From Verrucomicrobiota bacterium (GTDB lineage Bacteria; Verrucomicrobiota; Verrucomicrobiia; Opitutales; Opitutaceae), in the NCBI GenBank assembly GCA_023447015.1, contig JAEXPG010000572.1:1-14158 (forward strand): DNA of 14,158 nucleotides, written 5' to 3'. The notes below the pieces were generated by a model. That model saw only the letters and a program-made list of their open reading frames with translations. It made no database searches and was not told the origin of the DNA. This document shows, piece after piece, positions 1 through 7,005 of this stretch (its first letter is position 1; the number at the start of each line of letters is the position of its first letter). Made by a program: the position numbers and the translations under genes.

Positions 1-18
1 CCCACAAAACACCCCCCA

Positions 19-49
19 CGGCGCCGGGCCCCCGCGCCGGCCTTTCTCG
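19..49 (+). terminator. Possible intrinsic terminator at window edge
   Basis: A 6-bp GC stem (19-24 with 34-39) encloses a 9-nt C/G-rich loop and is followed by a short T-rich tract (43-49). It could end a plus-strand gene lying left of the window. The T tract is weak and no upstream gene is visible, so this is only a structural suggestion. The rest of 1-192 shows no supportable gene. Confidence 0.3.
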
Positions 50-162
50 TTGTCGAACACCGCGCAGGAAACCGGCCGACTCCGGCCACCCGCGCCGGGA
101 ACAAGCGGATCCACTCGTTCTCCCCCCGTCGGGGAACGCGCACCGAAGATCCAAGCTACCAG

Positions 163-177
163 GCCGGATCATCCGGC
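163..177 (-). terminator. Hairpin just downstream of the PQQ-propeller gene
   Basis: The arms gccgga (163-168) and tccggc (172-177) pair perfectly around a 3-nt loop. The hairpin lies 16 nt beyond the stop codon of the minus-strand beta-propeller gene. Read on the minus strand there is no U run after it. It may be a weak or factor-assisted 3' end, or a chance GC palindrome. Confidence 0.25.
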
Positions 178-192
178 GCACGGGGAAGCCCC

Positions 193-1545
193 TCACTCCA
201 GCGCGTAGATCGTGCCGTCCGCGCTGCCGACGATGACCACGCCGTCAGCGACCACCGGCGAGGAAACGATCGCGCCGAGCGAGAAGAGCTTCACGCCGGC
301 GGCATACATGTCCTCGAAATATTGCGAGCCGAAGACCTTCGAGAAATCGATCGAGCCGTCCGTCTTGAGGTAGCCGTTGGCGTTGGCCTTCGCCGCCGGA
401 GTCTGGAACTGCCACGCCACCTTGCCCTCCGCGACGTCGACGGCGTAGAGCGACCCGGCGAAGTTGCCGAAGTACGCAAGGTTGCCGGCCAGCACCAGCG
501 AGGAGAACGCCGGTGCCTTCACGTCGGTTTTGTAGAGCTCCTTGCCCGTGACGGCATCGAGCGCGAGGAAGAACGAGGGGATCGAGGTCGTGGCGTACAC
601 GCGGCCGTCGCGCACGACGGGCGAGGCGATCACCCAGGTGTTCTTGTACTTCCACTTCTCCGCCCCGGTCTTCGCGTCGACCGCGTAGAGGTGGAAATCA
701 CGGCAGCCGAAATAGACCGTGCCGCCCACCACGCTGGGCGACGACTGGATGCCGGTCTGGTTGAAGTTCACCGGATCCTCGCCGGTCTTGAACTTCCATT
801 TCAATGCCCCCGTGGCGGCTTCGACCGCATAGAGGTTCGTGTCCCAGCTGCCAAAGTAGAGCACGCCGTCGGCCAGGGCCGGCGAGCTGTGGACGACATC
901 GCCGGTGGTGAACTTCCACTTCAGCACGCCGCTCGCGACCTCGAGCGCGTAGAGGTTGCCGTCGCCACAGCCAAAATAGACGAGCCCGCCACCGACCACC
1001 GGCGACGACTGGTAGAGGTCCCAGAAATCCGGGACCGCCTGCTGGCGCGGGAAGTAGCCGTGGATGCCGGGCGCGGTGAACTTGCGTTCGCCCGGGATCG
1101 CGAACTTCCAGCGCTGCGCGCCCGTGGCGGCGTCGACCGCGTAGAAATTCCCGTCGTAGCTGCCGAAGAACACGGCGCCGTCGGCGACCGCGGGCGTCGA
1201 GCGGATCGGCGCGCCGGGCACGTCCTTCGCGCTGGTGGAGAACTTCCATTTCAGCGCACCGCTCGCCTGGTCGAGCGCATAGAGATTCCGGTCGTCGCTG
1301 CCGACGTAGACCACGCCGCCCGCCAGAACCGGCGACGAGACCACCGGACCCTCGGTCTTGAACGTCCACTTCACGCCCTTCAGCACCTTCGGCCCCGCCT
1401 CGGCGGTGATCCCGCTGTGCGCGGCATCGCCGCGGAACATGCTCTGGCCGCTGGCGGCGGCGACGAGGGAGAGGACAGCGAGACCGGCGAGGAGCCGACG
1501 CGCGGCGCCGTTCCGGAAACGGAGGGAATCGGGGTTGGTGCTCAT
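193..1545 (-). CDS. Exported PQQ-binding-like beta-propeller repeat protein
   Basis: The 450-aa product starts with an Arg-containing N-terminus, a hydrophobic stretch (about 18-31) and a likely cleavage site near ASG-Q (about 33-34), so it should be exported. The mature part is made of repeats of the form V(Y/F)FGSxDxNLYAxDxxTGxxxWKF, starting near residues 79, 125, 189, 229, 277, 316 and 357. A half repeat sits at the C-terminus (437-450). Such repeats (PQQ/BamB-like WD-type propellers) form a disc; the C-terminal half repeat and the N-terminal KWTFKT strand (59-64) probably complete one blade. The sequence FRGDAAHSG after the signal peptide is common in this family in environmental bacteria. 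Binding of PQQ or enzymatic activity is not shown; a scaffold or envelope role is equally possible. An in-frame upstream extension to 1776 exists, but the ATG at 1545 directly precedes the signal peptide. It is also the only start in the window with a G-rich stretch (ggggga) at a plausible Shine-Dalgarno distance. Confidence 0.85.
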   Translation of the reverse strand: MSTNPDSLRFRNGAARRLLAGLAVLSLVAAASGQSMFRGDAAHSGITAEAGPKVLKGVKWTFKTEGPVVSSPVLAGGVVYVGSDDRNLYALDQASGALKWKFSTSAKDVPGAPIRSTPAVADGAVFFGSYDGNFYAVDAATGAQRWKFAIPGERKFTAPGIHGYFPRQQAVPDFWDLYQSSPVVGGGLVYFGCGDGNLYALEVASGVLKWKFTTGDVVHSSPALADGVLYFGSWDTNLYAVEAATGALKWKFKTGEDPVNFNQTGIQSSPSVVGGTVYFGCRDFHLYAVDAKTGAEKWKYKNTWVIASPVVRDGRVYATTSIPSFFLALDAVTGKELYKTDVKAPAFSSLVLAGNLAYFGNFAGSLYAVDVAEGKVAWQFQTPAAKANANGYLKTDGSIDFSKVFGSQYFEDMYAAGVKLFSLGAIVSSPVVADGVVIVGSADGTIYALE

Positions 1546-1961
1546 TGAGGGATTCCCCCACAAACCCGCTCCGCCCCGGATCCCTTCACGATTTCCGCCG
1601 CTGTCACGGAGATCCGAATCCGCGCGAGGCTTCCGGTCTGCGCCGGCTGCTGCAGGCCAGGGCGTCGCCCCGGCTCCTCCGACGGGCCACCTCAGCGCGG
1701 TGGACTCCAGCAGACACCATCCGTGCGCCCGCGCCGGCGAAGCGTGAGGATCAGAGCCGGAGAAACCCGAGTCCACGGCGGCGACACGGGCAGGTCGCTA
1801 GTTGCGGGATTCCTCATCAGATCAGGCCACCTGAGGAGCCGGGGTGGAGCGCCGGCCGGCAGGCGCCGCCGAGCTCGGAAATCCTCACGGTGATCCAGGC
1901 CAGTCCACACCGCGACGTTATGGCGTCGACCGCCTGTGCCGTGCGCGTTTTTCTCGCCCGC
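1546..1961. other. Gene-free divergent intergenic region
   Basis: This 416-nt stretch separates the minus-strand propeller gene from plus-strand tlyA, so it should hold promoters for both. I find no convincing -35/-10 pair. Two short imperfect hairpins are visible (one with arms at 1687-1691 and 1699-1703). Reading frames stay open across it, but their translations are Arg/Pro/Ala-rich and resemble no protein, as expected from GC-rich non-coding DNA. Confidence 0.6.
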
Positions 1962-2708
1962 ATGGCCGCCGCCAAACAACGCCTCGATGAACTGCTCGTC
2001 GCCCGCGGGCTCGCCTCCTCGCGCACCCAGGCACAGGCGCTCATCCGCGCCGGCAAGGTCCGCCATGGCACCGAGCGGCTCGACAAGCCGGGCAAGGACT
2101 ACCCGGTCGACATCGACCTGGAGCTCGAGCAGCCGCCCCGCTTCGTCAGCCGCGGTGGCGAGAAGCTCGCCGGGGCGCTCGCGCATTTCCAGCTCTCGCT
2201 CGCCGGCGCGCACGTGCTCGACATCGGTGCCTCCACCGGCGGCTTCACCGACTGCGCGCTCCAGGCCGGCGCAGCCGACGTGGTCTGTGTCGACGTCGGT
2301 CGCGCCCAGCTCCACGGCAAGCTCCGCGCCGACCCGCGGGTGACCAACCTCGAGCAGATCAACGCCCGCGAGCTGCGCGCCGAGCAGCTCCCGCGCGCCG
2401 AGTTCGACTCGATCGTGATCGACGTGTCCTTCATTTCCCTGCGCTCGATCCTTCCGCCCGCATGGCCTCTCCTGCGCGCCGGCGGCGTGCTCGTCGCCCT
2501 CGTCAAACCACAGTTCGAGGCCGGCAAGGCCGAGGCCGACCGCGGCCAGGGCGTGATCCGCGACCCGGCGGTGCACGCGCGCGTCGTCGCCGATGTCACC
2601 GCCTGTGCCGCCGCGCTGCCCGGGGTGGTCGTGCTCGGCACGATGGACTCACCGCTCACCGGCGCCGACGGCAACCGCGAGTTCCTCCTCGCCCTGCGCA
2701 AGATCTGA
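1962..2708 (+). CDS. tlyA: TlyA-family S4-domain rRNA 2'-O-methyltransferase
   Basis: The 248-aa product has the normal TlyA length. Residues 4-60 form an S4 RNA-binding domain (QRLDELLVARGLASSR). After the linker VSRGGEKL comes an FtsJ/RrmJ-type SAM methyltransferase with motif I DIGASTGGFTDC (87-98), DVSFISL (154-160), VKPQFEAG (181-188) and GNREFLL (237-243). The expected catalytic K-D-K-E set is present as K68, D154, K182 and E240. Family members add 2'-O-methyl groups to ribosomal RNA (C1409 of 16S and, in some, C1920 of 23S); older annotation calls them hemolysin A. The ATG at 1962 puts the S4 domain at the N-terminus; an in-frame ATG at 1920 would add 14 residues. There is no Shine-Dalgarno sequence. 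NAD kinase follows on the same strand, a pairing also seen in Actinobacteria (tlyA-nadK-recN), but here a 283-nt repeat-bearing gap separates them and no recN follows. Which rRNA nucleotide is modified cannot be read from sequence. Confidence 0.9.
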   Translation: MAAAKQRLDELLVARGLASSRTQAQALIRAGKVRHGTERLDKPGKDYPVDIDLELEQPPRFVSRGGEKLAGALAHFQLSLAGAHVLDIGASTGGFTDCALQAGAADVVCVDVGRAQLHGKLRADPRVTNLEQINARELRAEQLPRAEFDSIVIDVSFISLRSILPPAWPLLRAGGVLVALVKPQFEAGKAEADRGQGVIRDPAVHARVVADVTACAAALPGVVVLGTMDSPLTGADGNREFLLALRKI

Positions 2709-2735
2709 CGGCCCTCCTCCGCGCCCCCCGGGAAA

Positions 2736-2774
2736 GACGCAAAATTCCGTCCGACCGCGACACGGTTTTGCGTC
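2736..2774 (+). repeat. REP-like palindromic element, copy 1
   Basis: The outer arms gacgcaaaa (2736-2744) and ttttgcgtc (2766-2774) are perfect inverted repeats. Inside them ccgt (2747-2750) pairs with acgg (2762-2765) after a two-base bulge, leaving an 11-nt loop. The core tccgaccgcgac (2750-2761) recurs in reverse orientation in copy 2. It lies 27 nt after the tlyA stop. Confidence 0.8.
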
Positions 2775-2835
2775 CTCCTCAGTCGCTCCGCCCGACTCGT
2801 TTTCACTCGTAGAGCTCCGTCCGGTCGGAGCACAA

Positions 2836-2876
2836 AGACGCAAAAGTCTGTCGCGGTCGGACAGATTTTTGCGTCT
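2836..2876 (-). repeat. REP-like palindromic element, copy 2 (inverted relative to copy 1)
   Basis: A 17-bp hairpin: the left arm 2836-2852 begins agacgcaaaa, and the right arm 2860-2876 ends ttttgcgtct. All positions pair, with one G-T wobble at 2846/2866, around the 7-nt loop gcggtcg. The outer arms are the same as in copy 1. The loop region is the reverse complement of the copy 1 core, so the two copies face each other. The inner arms differ from copy 1 (tctgtc/gacaga against ccgt/acgg) yet still pair. Confidence 0.85.
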
Positions 2877-2890
2877 TCGGCACACGGCGC

Positions 2891-2910
2891 CGCGCGGCCG
2901 GGGCCGCGCG
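2891..2910. other. Strong GC hairpin upstream of nadK
   Basis: A perfect 9-bp inverted repeat (2891-2899 with 2902-2910) made only of G and C, with a 2-nt centre. It lies 15 nt beyond repeat copy 2 and about 80 nt upstream of nadK. No T run follows on either strand, so a simple intrinsic terminator is unlikely. It may belong to the composite repeat region or act as a leader hairpin. Confidence 0.5.
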
Positions 2911-2991
2911 AACAGGGCCATGGTGAGCGGCGCGATCCCGCCCCTCGGCGCTCGCCAAGCTCCGCCCGGCCGCTACGCTCCCGTCCCCGAC

Positions 2992-3840
2992 ATGCCCCCG
3001 ATCCGAAAACTCGCCTTCGTCGTCAACCGGACCAAGCGCGGCGCACACGACCTGGCCAACGACCTCGTGGCGCTCGCACGCGCGGCCAAGGTGAAGACCA
3101 AGCTCTTCGCCCGCCCGCCGCTCGCCGAGGGCGCGCTCGCGGGGTTCGACGCCTGCTGCGTCGTCGGCGGCGACGGCACCCTGCTCAGCGCCGCGCGCGA
3201 GGCCGCCCGCTCCGGCGTGCCGGTGATCGGCGTGAACCGCGGCAGTCTCGGTTTCCTCACCACCTTCTCCGCCGAGGAGGCCTTGGCGCAGTTCCCGGCA
3301 CTGCTGGCCGGCGAGTGCCAACAGGCCGCACGTTCGCTGCTCTCCTGCCGCACCGGCCCGGAACACGAGGATGTCGCGCTCAACGACGTCGTCATCAAGG
3401 ACGAGATCAACTCCAAGCTCGTGCGCCTCGGCGTCTATGCCGACGGCGAGTTCGTCACCGACTACCACGGCGACGGACTGCTTGTCGCCACGCCCACCGG
3501 CTCCACCGCCTACAACCTCTCCGCCGGCGGCCCGATCATCCACCCCGGCGCCGACGCCATCGTCCTCACACCGATCTGCCCGCACACGCTCAGCAACCGC
3601 TCGGTGATCCTGCGCGGCGGCGTGAAGCTGCGGATCGAGAGCCGCATGGAGGACTCGCAGCTGCTCGTCGCCATGGACGGCCAGCGCAACCTCTTCACCT
3701 ACGCCGGCCGCGCCATCGAGATCACCGTTTCCGAACGCCGGCTCACGCTCGTGCAGAAGCCCGGCTACGAGCACTTCGAGGTGTTGCGCTCCAAGCTCGG
3801 CTGGACCGGCGCCGCCACGGGCCACCCTGCCCGGCGCTGA
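2992..3840 (+). CDS. nadK: NAD kinase (ATP/polyphosphate-dependent NAD+ 2'-phosphotransferase)
   Basis: The 282-aa product phosphorylates NAD+ to NADP+ in the cytosol, the only de novo source of NADP in most bacteria. Diagnostic features are the GGDGT motif (59-63), where the Asp is the catalytic base, and GVNRGSLGFLT (80-90). ALNDVVI (129-135) corresponds to the usual NE/ND substrate motif. The glycine-rich block DGLLVATPTGSTAYNLSAGG (161-180) is typical, followed by PIIHP. Length is normal for bacterial NadK. The ATG at 2992 places the first beta strand (IRKLAFVVN) at the N-terminus. An in-frame ATG at 2920 would add 24 residues with no family match. No Shine-Dalgarno sequence precedes the start. 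It follows tlyA on the same strand, but the palindromic repeats between them make a simple unbroken operon uncertain. Confidence 0.95.
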   Translation: MPPIRKLAFVVNRTKRGAHDLANDLVALARAAKVKTKLFARPPLAEGALAGFDACCVVGGDGTLLSAAREAARSGVPVIGVNRGSLGFLTTFSAEEALAQFPALLAGECQQAARSLLSCRTGPEHEDVALNDVVIKDEINSKLVRLGVYADGEFVTDYHGDGLLVATPTGSTAYNLSAGGPIIHPGADAIVLTPICPHTLSNRSVILRGGVKLRIESRMEDSQLLVAMDGQRNLFTYAGRAIEITVSERRLTLVQKPGYEHFEVLRSKLGWTGAATGHPARR

Positions 3841-4056
3841 GGTCCGCCGCCGCTGACCGGCCCTCCGATCGCGATGCTCCCGCGCACAGAATCCGCCCGG
3901 AGCCTCCCCCTCGCCGCCGATCCAGCATCGCAGCCACCGCAACCATCGGTCGACAGGCAGCCGCTCGCCCACTCGGCCAGAACAGCCGAGGATTTCCGCC
4001 AGAGCCCCGCGCAAACGATCGCACCAGCAGTCAGGTCGTAACATTCCTGCTCCACC

Positions 4057-5241
4057 ATGCCCTCCATCCGCGCCGAGCCCGTCCCCTGGAGACGCTGGGG
4101 CACCGAGATCGACGCCGAGTCGATCGCCCAGCTCGAGCGAGCCTGCCGGTTGCCCGTCACGGTGCAGGGCGCACTCATGCCTGACGCCCATGTCGGCTAC
4201 GGCCTGCCCATCGGCGGCGTGCTCGCCACGGAGGACGTAGTCATCCCCTACGCGGTCGGTGTCGACATCGCCTGCCGCATGAAACTCACCGTGCTCGACC
4301 TGCCGCTCGCCTGGCTCGACCGGCACACGCAGGACCTCGCGCGGGCGCTCGAGGCGGAGACCAGGTTCGGCATCGGCGCCAGTTTCGAGAAACGCCGCCG
4401 GGACCACCCGGTGATGGATGCGGACTGGACGGTGAGCCCGGTCACCGCCTCGCATCGCGACAAGGCCTGGGCGCAGCTCGGCACCAGCGGCAGCGGCAAC
4501 CACTTCGTCGAGTTCGGCCGGCTTGCGATCACCGATGCCGCGGCCGGCCTGCCCCCCGGCGAGTACCTTGCGCTGCTCAGCCACAGCGGCAGCCGCGGCA
4601 CCGGCGCGGCGGTGTGCGAGCACTACTCGCGCGTCGCCGAGAAACGGTGGCGCGACCTGCCCCGCGAGTTCGCCAAGCTCGCCTGGCTCGATCTCGCCTC
4701 CGCCGAGGGGGCGGAGTACTGGGCAGCGATGGAGCTGATGGGCCGTTACGCCTCGGCCAACCACGCCCTCATCCACCACCACATCGTCCGCCACCTGAAG
4801 GCCCAGTCCCTGCTCTCGATCGAGAACCACCACAACTTCGCCTGGCGCGAACGCCACCACGAGCGCGACCTGATCGTGCACCGCAAAGGCGCGACCCCCG
4901 CCGGCGCCGGGGTGCTGGGCGTGATCCCCGGCTCCATGGCCTCGCCCGGCTTCGTCGTCCGCGGACTGGGCAACGCCGCCTCGCTCCACTCCGCGGCGCA
5001 CGGCGCCGGCCGGTTGATGAGCCGCAAGCGCGCCCACGAGACGTTCACGTGGAAACAAGTCCGGCCGCTGTTGGAGCAGCGGGGCATCACCCTGCTTTCC
5101 GCCGGGATCGATGAAGTGCCGGGCGTCTACAAAGACATCGCCGGTGTCATGGCTGCGCAGTCCGACTTGGTCGAGCCGCTCGCCCGCTTCGATCCGCGCA
5201 TCGTGAAGATGGCCGGCCCGGGCGAGCGCGCGGAGGATTGA
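4057..5241 (+). CDS. rtcB: RtcB-family RNA-splicing ligase
   Basis: The 394-aa product is close to E. coli RtcB in length. RtcB seals RNA ends carrying 2',3'-cyclic phosphate or 3'-phosphate to 5'-OH ends, using GTP and Mn2+, in RNA repair and tRNA splicing. Visible motifs are MPDAHVGYGLPIGG (41-54), GVDIACRM (68-75), GSGNHF (145-150), SHSGSRGTG (175-183), NHHNFAWRE (257-265), KGATPA (277-282), PGSM (291-294) and HGAGR (315-319). Likely metal ligands are D70, C73, H149, H176 and an H in 258-259. H315 is the expected histidine that carries GMP. The block usually reading GVDIGCGM is GVDIACRM here, which points to a divergent RtcB subgroup although the Cys is kept. No archease, rtcA or rtcR is next to it. 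It lies 216 nt downstream of nadK without a Shine-Dalgarno sequence, and its stop is 6 nt from the stop of the convergent VOC gene. Confidence 0.92.
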   Translation: MPSIRAEPVPWRRWGTEIDAESIAQLERACRLPVTVQGALMPDAHVGYGLPIGGVLATEDVVIPYAVGVDIACRMKLTVLDLPLAWLDRHTQDLARALEAETRFGIGASFEKRRRDHPVMDADWTVSPVTASHRDKAWAQLGTSGSGNHFVEFGRLAITDAAAGLPPGEYLALLSHSGSRGTGAAVCEHYSRVAEKRWRDLPREFAKLAWLDLASAEGAEYWAAMELMGRYASANHALIHHHIVRHLKAQSLLSIENHHNFAWRERHHERDLIVHRKGATPAGAGVLGVIPGSMASPGFVVRGLGNAASLHSAAHGAGRLMSRKRAHETFTWKQVRPLLEQRGITLLSAGIDEVPGVYKDIAGVMAAQSDLVEPLARFDPRIVKMAGPGERAED

Positions 5242-5247
5242 GCCGCG

Positions 5248-5634
5248 CTATTTTGCGTGCTGCACCAGCTCGACCTCGTAGCCCTCAGGTGCGTCGATGA
5301 AGGCAATGACCGAGCCGGAGCCGGTCTGCGTCGGCCCGTCGGACAGCGCGAAGCCCTTCTTGGCCAGCGCGGCCGCGAACTCGGCCATGTTCTCCACTTC
5401 GAACGCGAGGTGCATGAGATCCGGCTGCACCTGCACGGGCTCGGCGCCGGCGGGCATCTGGCAGAGCTCGATCTCCTCCTCGCTGTTGGGCGTGCGGAGG
5501 AAGACCAGCTGGGCTCCGCGCGGGGAGATGAACCGGCGCGAAGCCTCGAGACCGAGGGCGTCCTGGTAGAATTTCACGGACCGCTCGAGGTCGTTCACGC
5601 GCATGCGGGTGTGGAGGAGTTTGCGGACTTTCAT
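5248..5634 (-). CDS. VOC-superfamily protein, glyoxalase-I-like
   Basis: The 128-aa product is a single-domain vicinal-oxygen-chelate protein of the size of E. coli GloA. The first beta-alpha-beta module starts LLHTRMRVNDLERSVKFYQ; the second starts LMHLAFEVENM. The four metal ligands of GloA (His, Glu, His, Glu) appear to be present as H8, E56 (EEEIEL), H75 and E122 (GYEVEL). This favours a metal-dependent lyase such as lactoylglutathione lyase, which converts the methylglyoxal-thiol hemithioacetal. The VOC superfamily is broad, so the substrate is not proven. The ATG at 5634 begins the first strand directly; longer reading through the tRNA gene is artefactual. The gene lies 81 nt downstream of tRNA-Leu on the same strand with no terminator seen between, so it may be read through from the tRNA promoter. 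It has no Shine-Dalgarno sequence. Confidence 0.85.
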   Translation of the reverse strand: MKVRKLLHTRMRVNDLERSVKFYQDALGLEASRRFISPRGAQLVFLRTPNSEEEIELCQMPAGAEPVQVQPDLMHLAFEVENMAEFAAALAKKGFALSDGPTQTGSGSVIAFIDAPEGYEVELVQHAK

Positions 5635-5715
5635 GGGGAAGGCTGGCAGGGGATGGAACTCGGGGAAGTTTTCAAGCCGGCAGGCGAAGAAACTGGTGCC
5701 GCCACGATCCGCCGT

Positions 5716-5802
5716 TGGTGCCCGAGACAGGACTCGAACCTGCACTCCCTTGCGGGAAACGGCTCCTAAGGCCGTTGCGTCTACCAATTCCGCCACCCGG
5801 GC
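5716..5802 (-). tRNA. tRNA-Leu (anticodon UAG)
   Basis: An 87-nt class II tRNA on the minus strand. The acceptor strand gcccggg pairs with ctcgggc (one G-U), the discriminator is A, and CCA is encoded (5716-5718 on the plus strand). The D arm contains ggcggaattggtagacgc. The anticodon stem acggc/gccgt holds the loop cttagga, giving anticodon TAG, which reads CUN leucine codons. A long variable arm (tcccgcaaggga) and T arm gcagg-ttcgagt-cctgt follow. All expected bacterial tRNA-Leu features are present. The 255 nt up to the divergent gene at 6058 should contain its promoter, but I cannot assign one. Confidence 0.97.
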
Positions 5803-6057
5803 AAACGGCTGGGGATCGAAGGCGCGGATTCCCGGCGCACACCGCCGCGGGCGCAAGGCCGAAAGGCGCCGGCGCCCGGGGGTGGCACCAAAGCCGCCGG
5901 CCGGTCGGACGGCCCTCGCGTCCGCGCCGGCCCTCGTCCCAACGCCGGCCCGGCGCTTGCCAGCGGGGCACCACCGTGTTGCTCTCTTCGCGACAGCCGG
6001 CCCGTCACGCCACCCCGCGCGACGCCCCACCCAACGTCAGCCACCACCACCCCTTCC

Positions 6058-6936
6058 ATGAAATGCCCCCTGATCGCCCTCCTCGCCGCCCTGCTCGCCG
6101 CCGGCCCGCTCCTCGCCGAATCGTCCGTGTGGAAGGTGACGCGCAACGGCCGGACGCTCTACCTCGGCGGCACGTGCCATTTCCTCCGCGCGTCCGACCT
6201 GCCGCTCCCGGCCGAGTTCGACCTCGCGTTTGCCGACGCGAAGACCGTCTGGCTCGAGACCAACATCGAGAGGCTGCAATCCCCCGAGATCCAGCAGATG
6301 CTCATGAGCCGGGCGATCGTCACCGACGGCGCCACGCTCTCCACCGTCCTCTCGCCGGAGGCATGGGAGGCGTCGCAGAAATGGTGCGCGAAGTCCGGGG
6401 TTCCCGCCGCCCAGCTCCAGATGTTCAAGCCGTGGATGTTCATGATGACCATCGTGGCGGTGGAGACGCAGAAGCTCGGGTTCACCCCCGAAGGCGTCGA
6501 CGCGATCTTCCAGCGCAAGGCCACCGACGCGAGGAAGCCCGTCCGCGAGCTGGAGACGGCCGAGGAGCAGATCGAGTTCATCACCCACCTGGGCGAGGGG
6601 CAGGAGAGCGAGCTGATCGTCGCCACCCTGCAGGACATCGCCCGCGTGCCGAAGATCCTCAACGAGATGGTCGCCGCCTGGCGCGTCGGCGATCTGGTGA
6701 AGATCGACCAACTGCTCTCCGACGAAATGCGCCGGAAGTATCCGGGCATCTACTCCGCGCTGATCGTGCGGCGGAACAAAGCATGGATCCCGAAGATCGA
6801 AGCGATGCTCGCGACCGAGCCGAAGGAGCTGATCCTGGTCGGCGTCGCCCACCTCGCCGGGAAGGACAGCGTGCTCGAGGCCCTCAAGAAGAAGGGCTGC
6901 ACCATCGAGCAGGTGAAGGCGCCGCCGGCCCCCTAG
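6058..6936 (+). CDS. TraB/GumN (TIKI-like) family protein, exported
   Basis: The 292-aa product begins with a signal peptide (MKCPLIALLA..., hydrophobic to about residue 19, cleavage near LLA-ES). The mature sequence starts SSVWKVTRNGRTLYLGGTCH, the typical opening of the TraB/GumN family. The two conserved GxxH motifs are GTCH (38-41) and GVAH (262-265), and the conserved Glu is in WLETN (E67). Animal relatives (TIKI) are metal-dependent proteases that use these residues; the role of bacterial GumN-type proteins is largely unknown, so function is not assigned. The ATG at 6058 immediately precedes the signal peptide and lacks a Shine-Dalgarno sequence. The gene is divergent from the tRNA. It lies 27 nt before the -35-like box of the next gene, so it may be transcribed separately from the PEP-CTERM gene. 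Confidence 0.88.
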   Translation: MKCPLIALLAALLAAGPLLAESSVWKVTRNGRTLYLGGTCHFLRASDLPLPAEFDLAFADAKTVWLETNIERLQSPEIQQMLMSRAIVTDGATLSTVLSPEAWEASQKWCAKSGVPAAQLQMFKPWMFMMTIVAVETQKLGFTPEGVDAIFQRKATDARKPVRELETAEEQIEFITHLGEGQESELIVATLQDIARVPKILNEMVAAWRVGDLVKIDQLLSDEMRRKYPGIYSALIVRRNKAWIPKIEAMLATEPKELILVGVAHLAGKDSVLEALKKKGCTIEQVKAPPAP

Positions 6937-6963
6937 GCAGCCGCGGAGCCGGACAAGGCGCCA

Positions 6964-6992
6964 TTGACAGACATAATGTTCCTGATACGTAT
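6964..6992 (+). promoter_or_regulatory. Candidate sigma-70 promoter with overlapping palindrome
   Basis: A perfect TTGACA box (6964-6969) lies 27 nt after the stop of the TraB/GumN gene. The -10 region is poor: the nearest candidate is tacgta (6986-6991), 16 nt downstream. That candidate sits inside the 10-bp perfect palindrome gatacgtatc (6984-6993), which could be an operator. Transcription from here would give a leader of only a few nucleotides before the ATG at 7006. Confidence 0.4.
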
Positions 6993-7005
6993 CGGCGCCT
7001 ACCCT

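Noticed and set aside
322..1548. A 408-codon plus-strand frame antisense to the propeller gene
   Set aside because: Its regularity mirrors the repeats of the real gene on the other strand; it has no independent support.
2803..5058. A 751-codon open frame on the minus strand
   Set aside because: It is antisense to nadK and rtcB, both of which have complete family motifs. Its translation is Arg/Gly/Ala/Glu-rich without any recognisable domain. It also runs through the palindromic repeats, so it is a GC-rich shadow frame.
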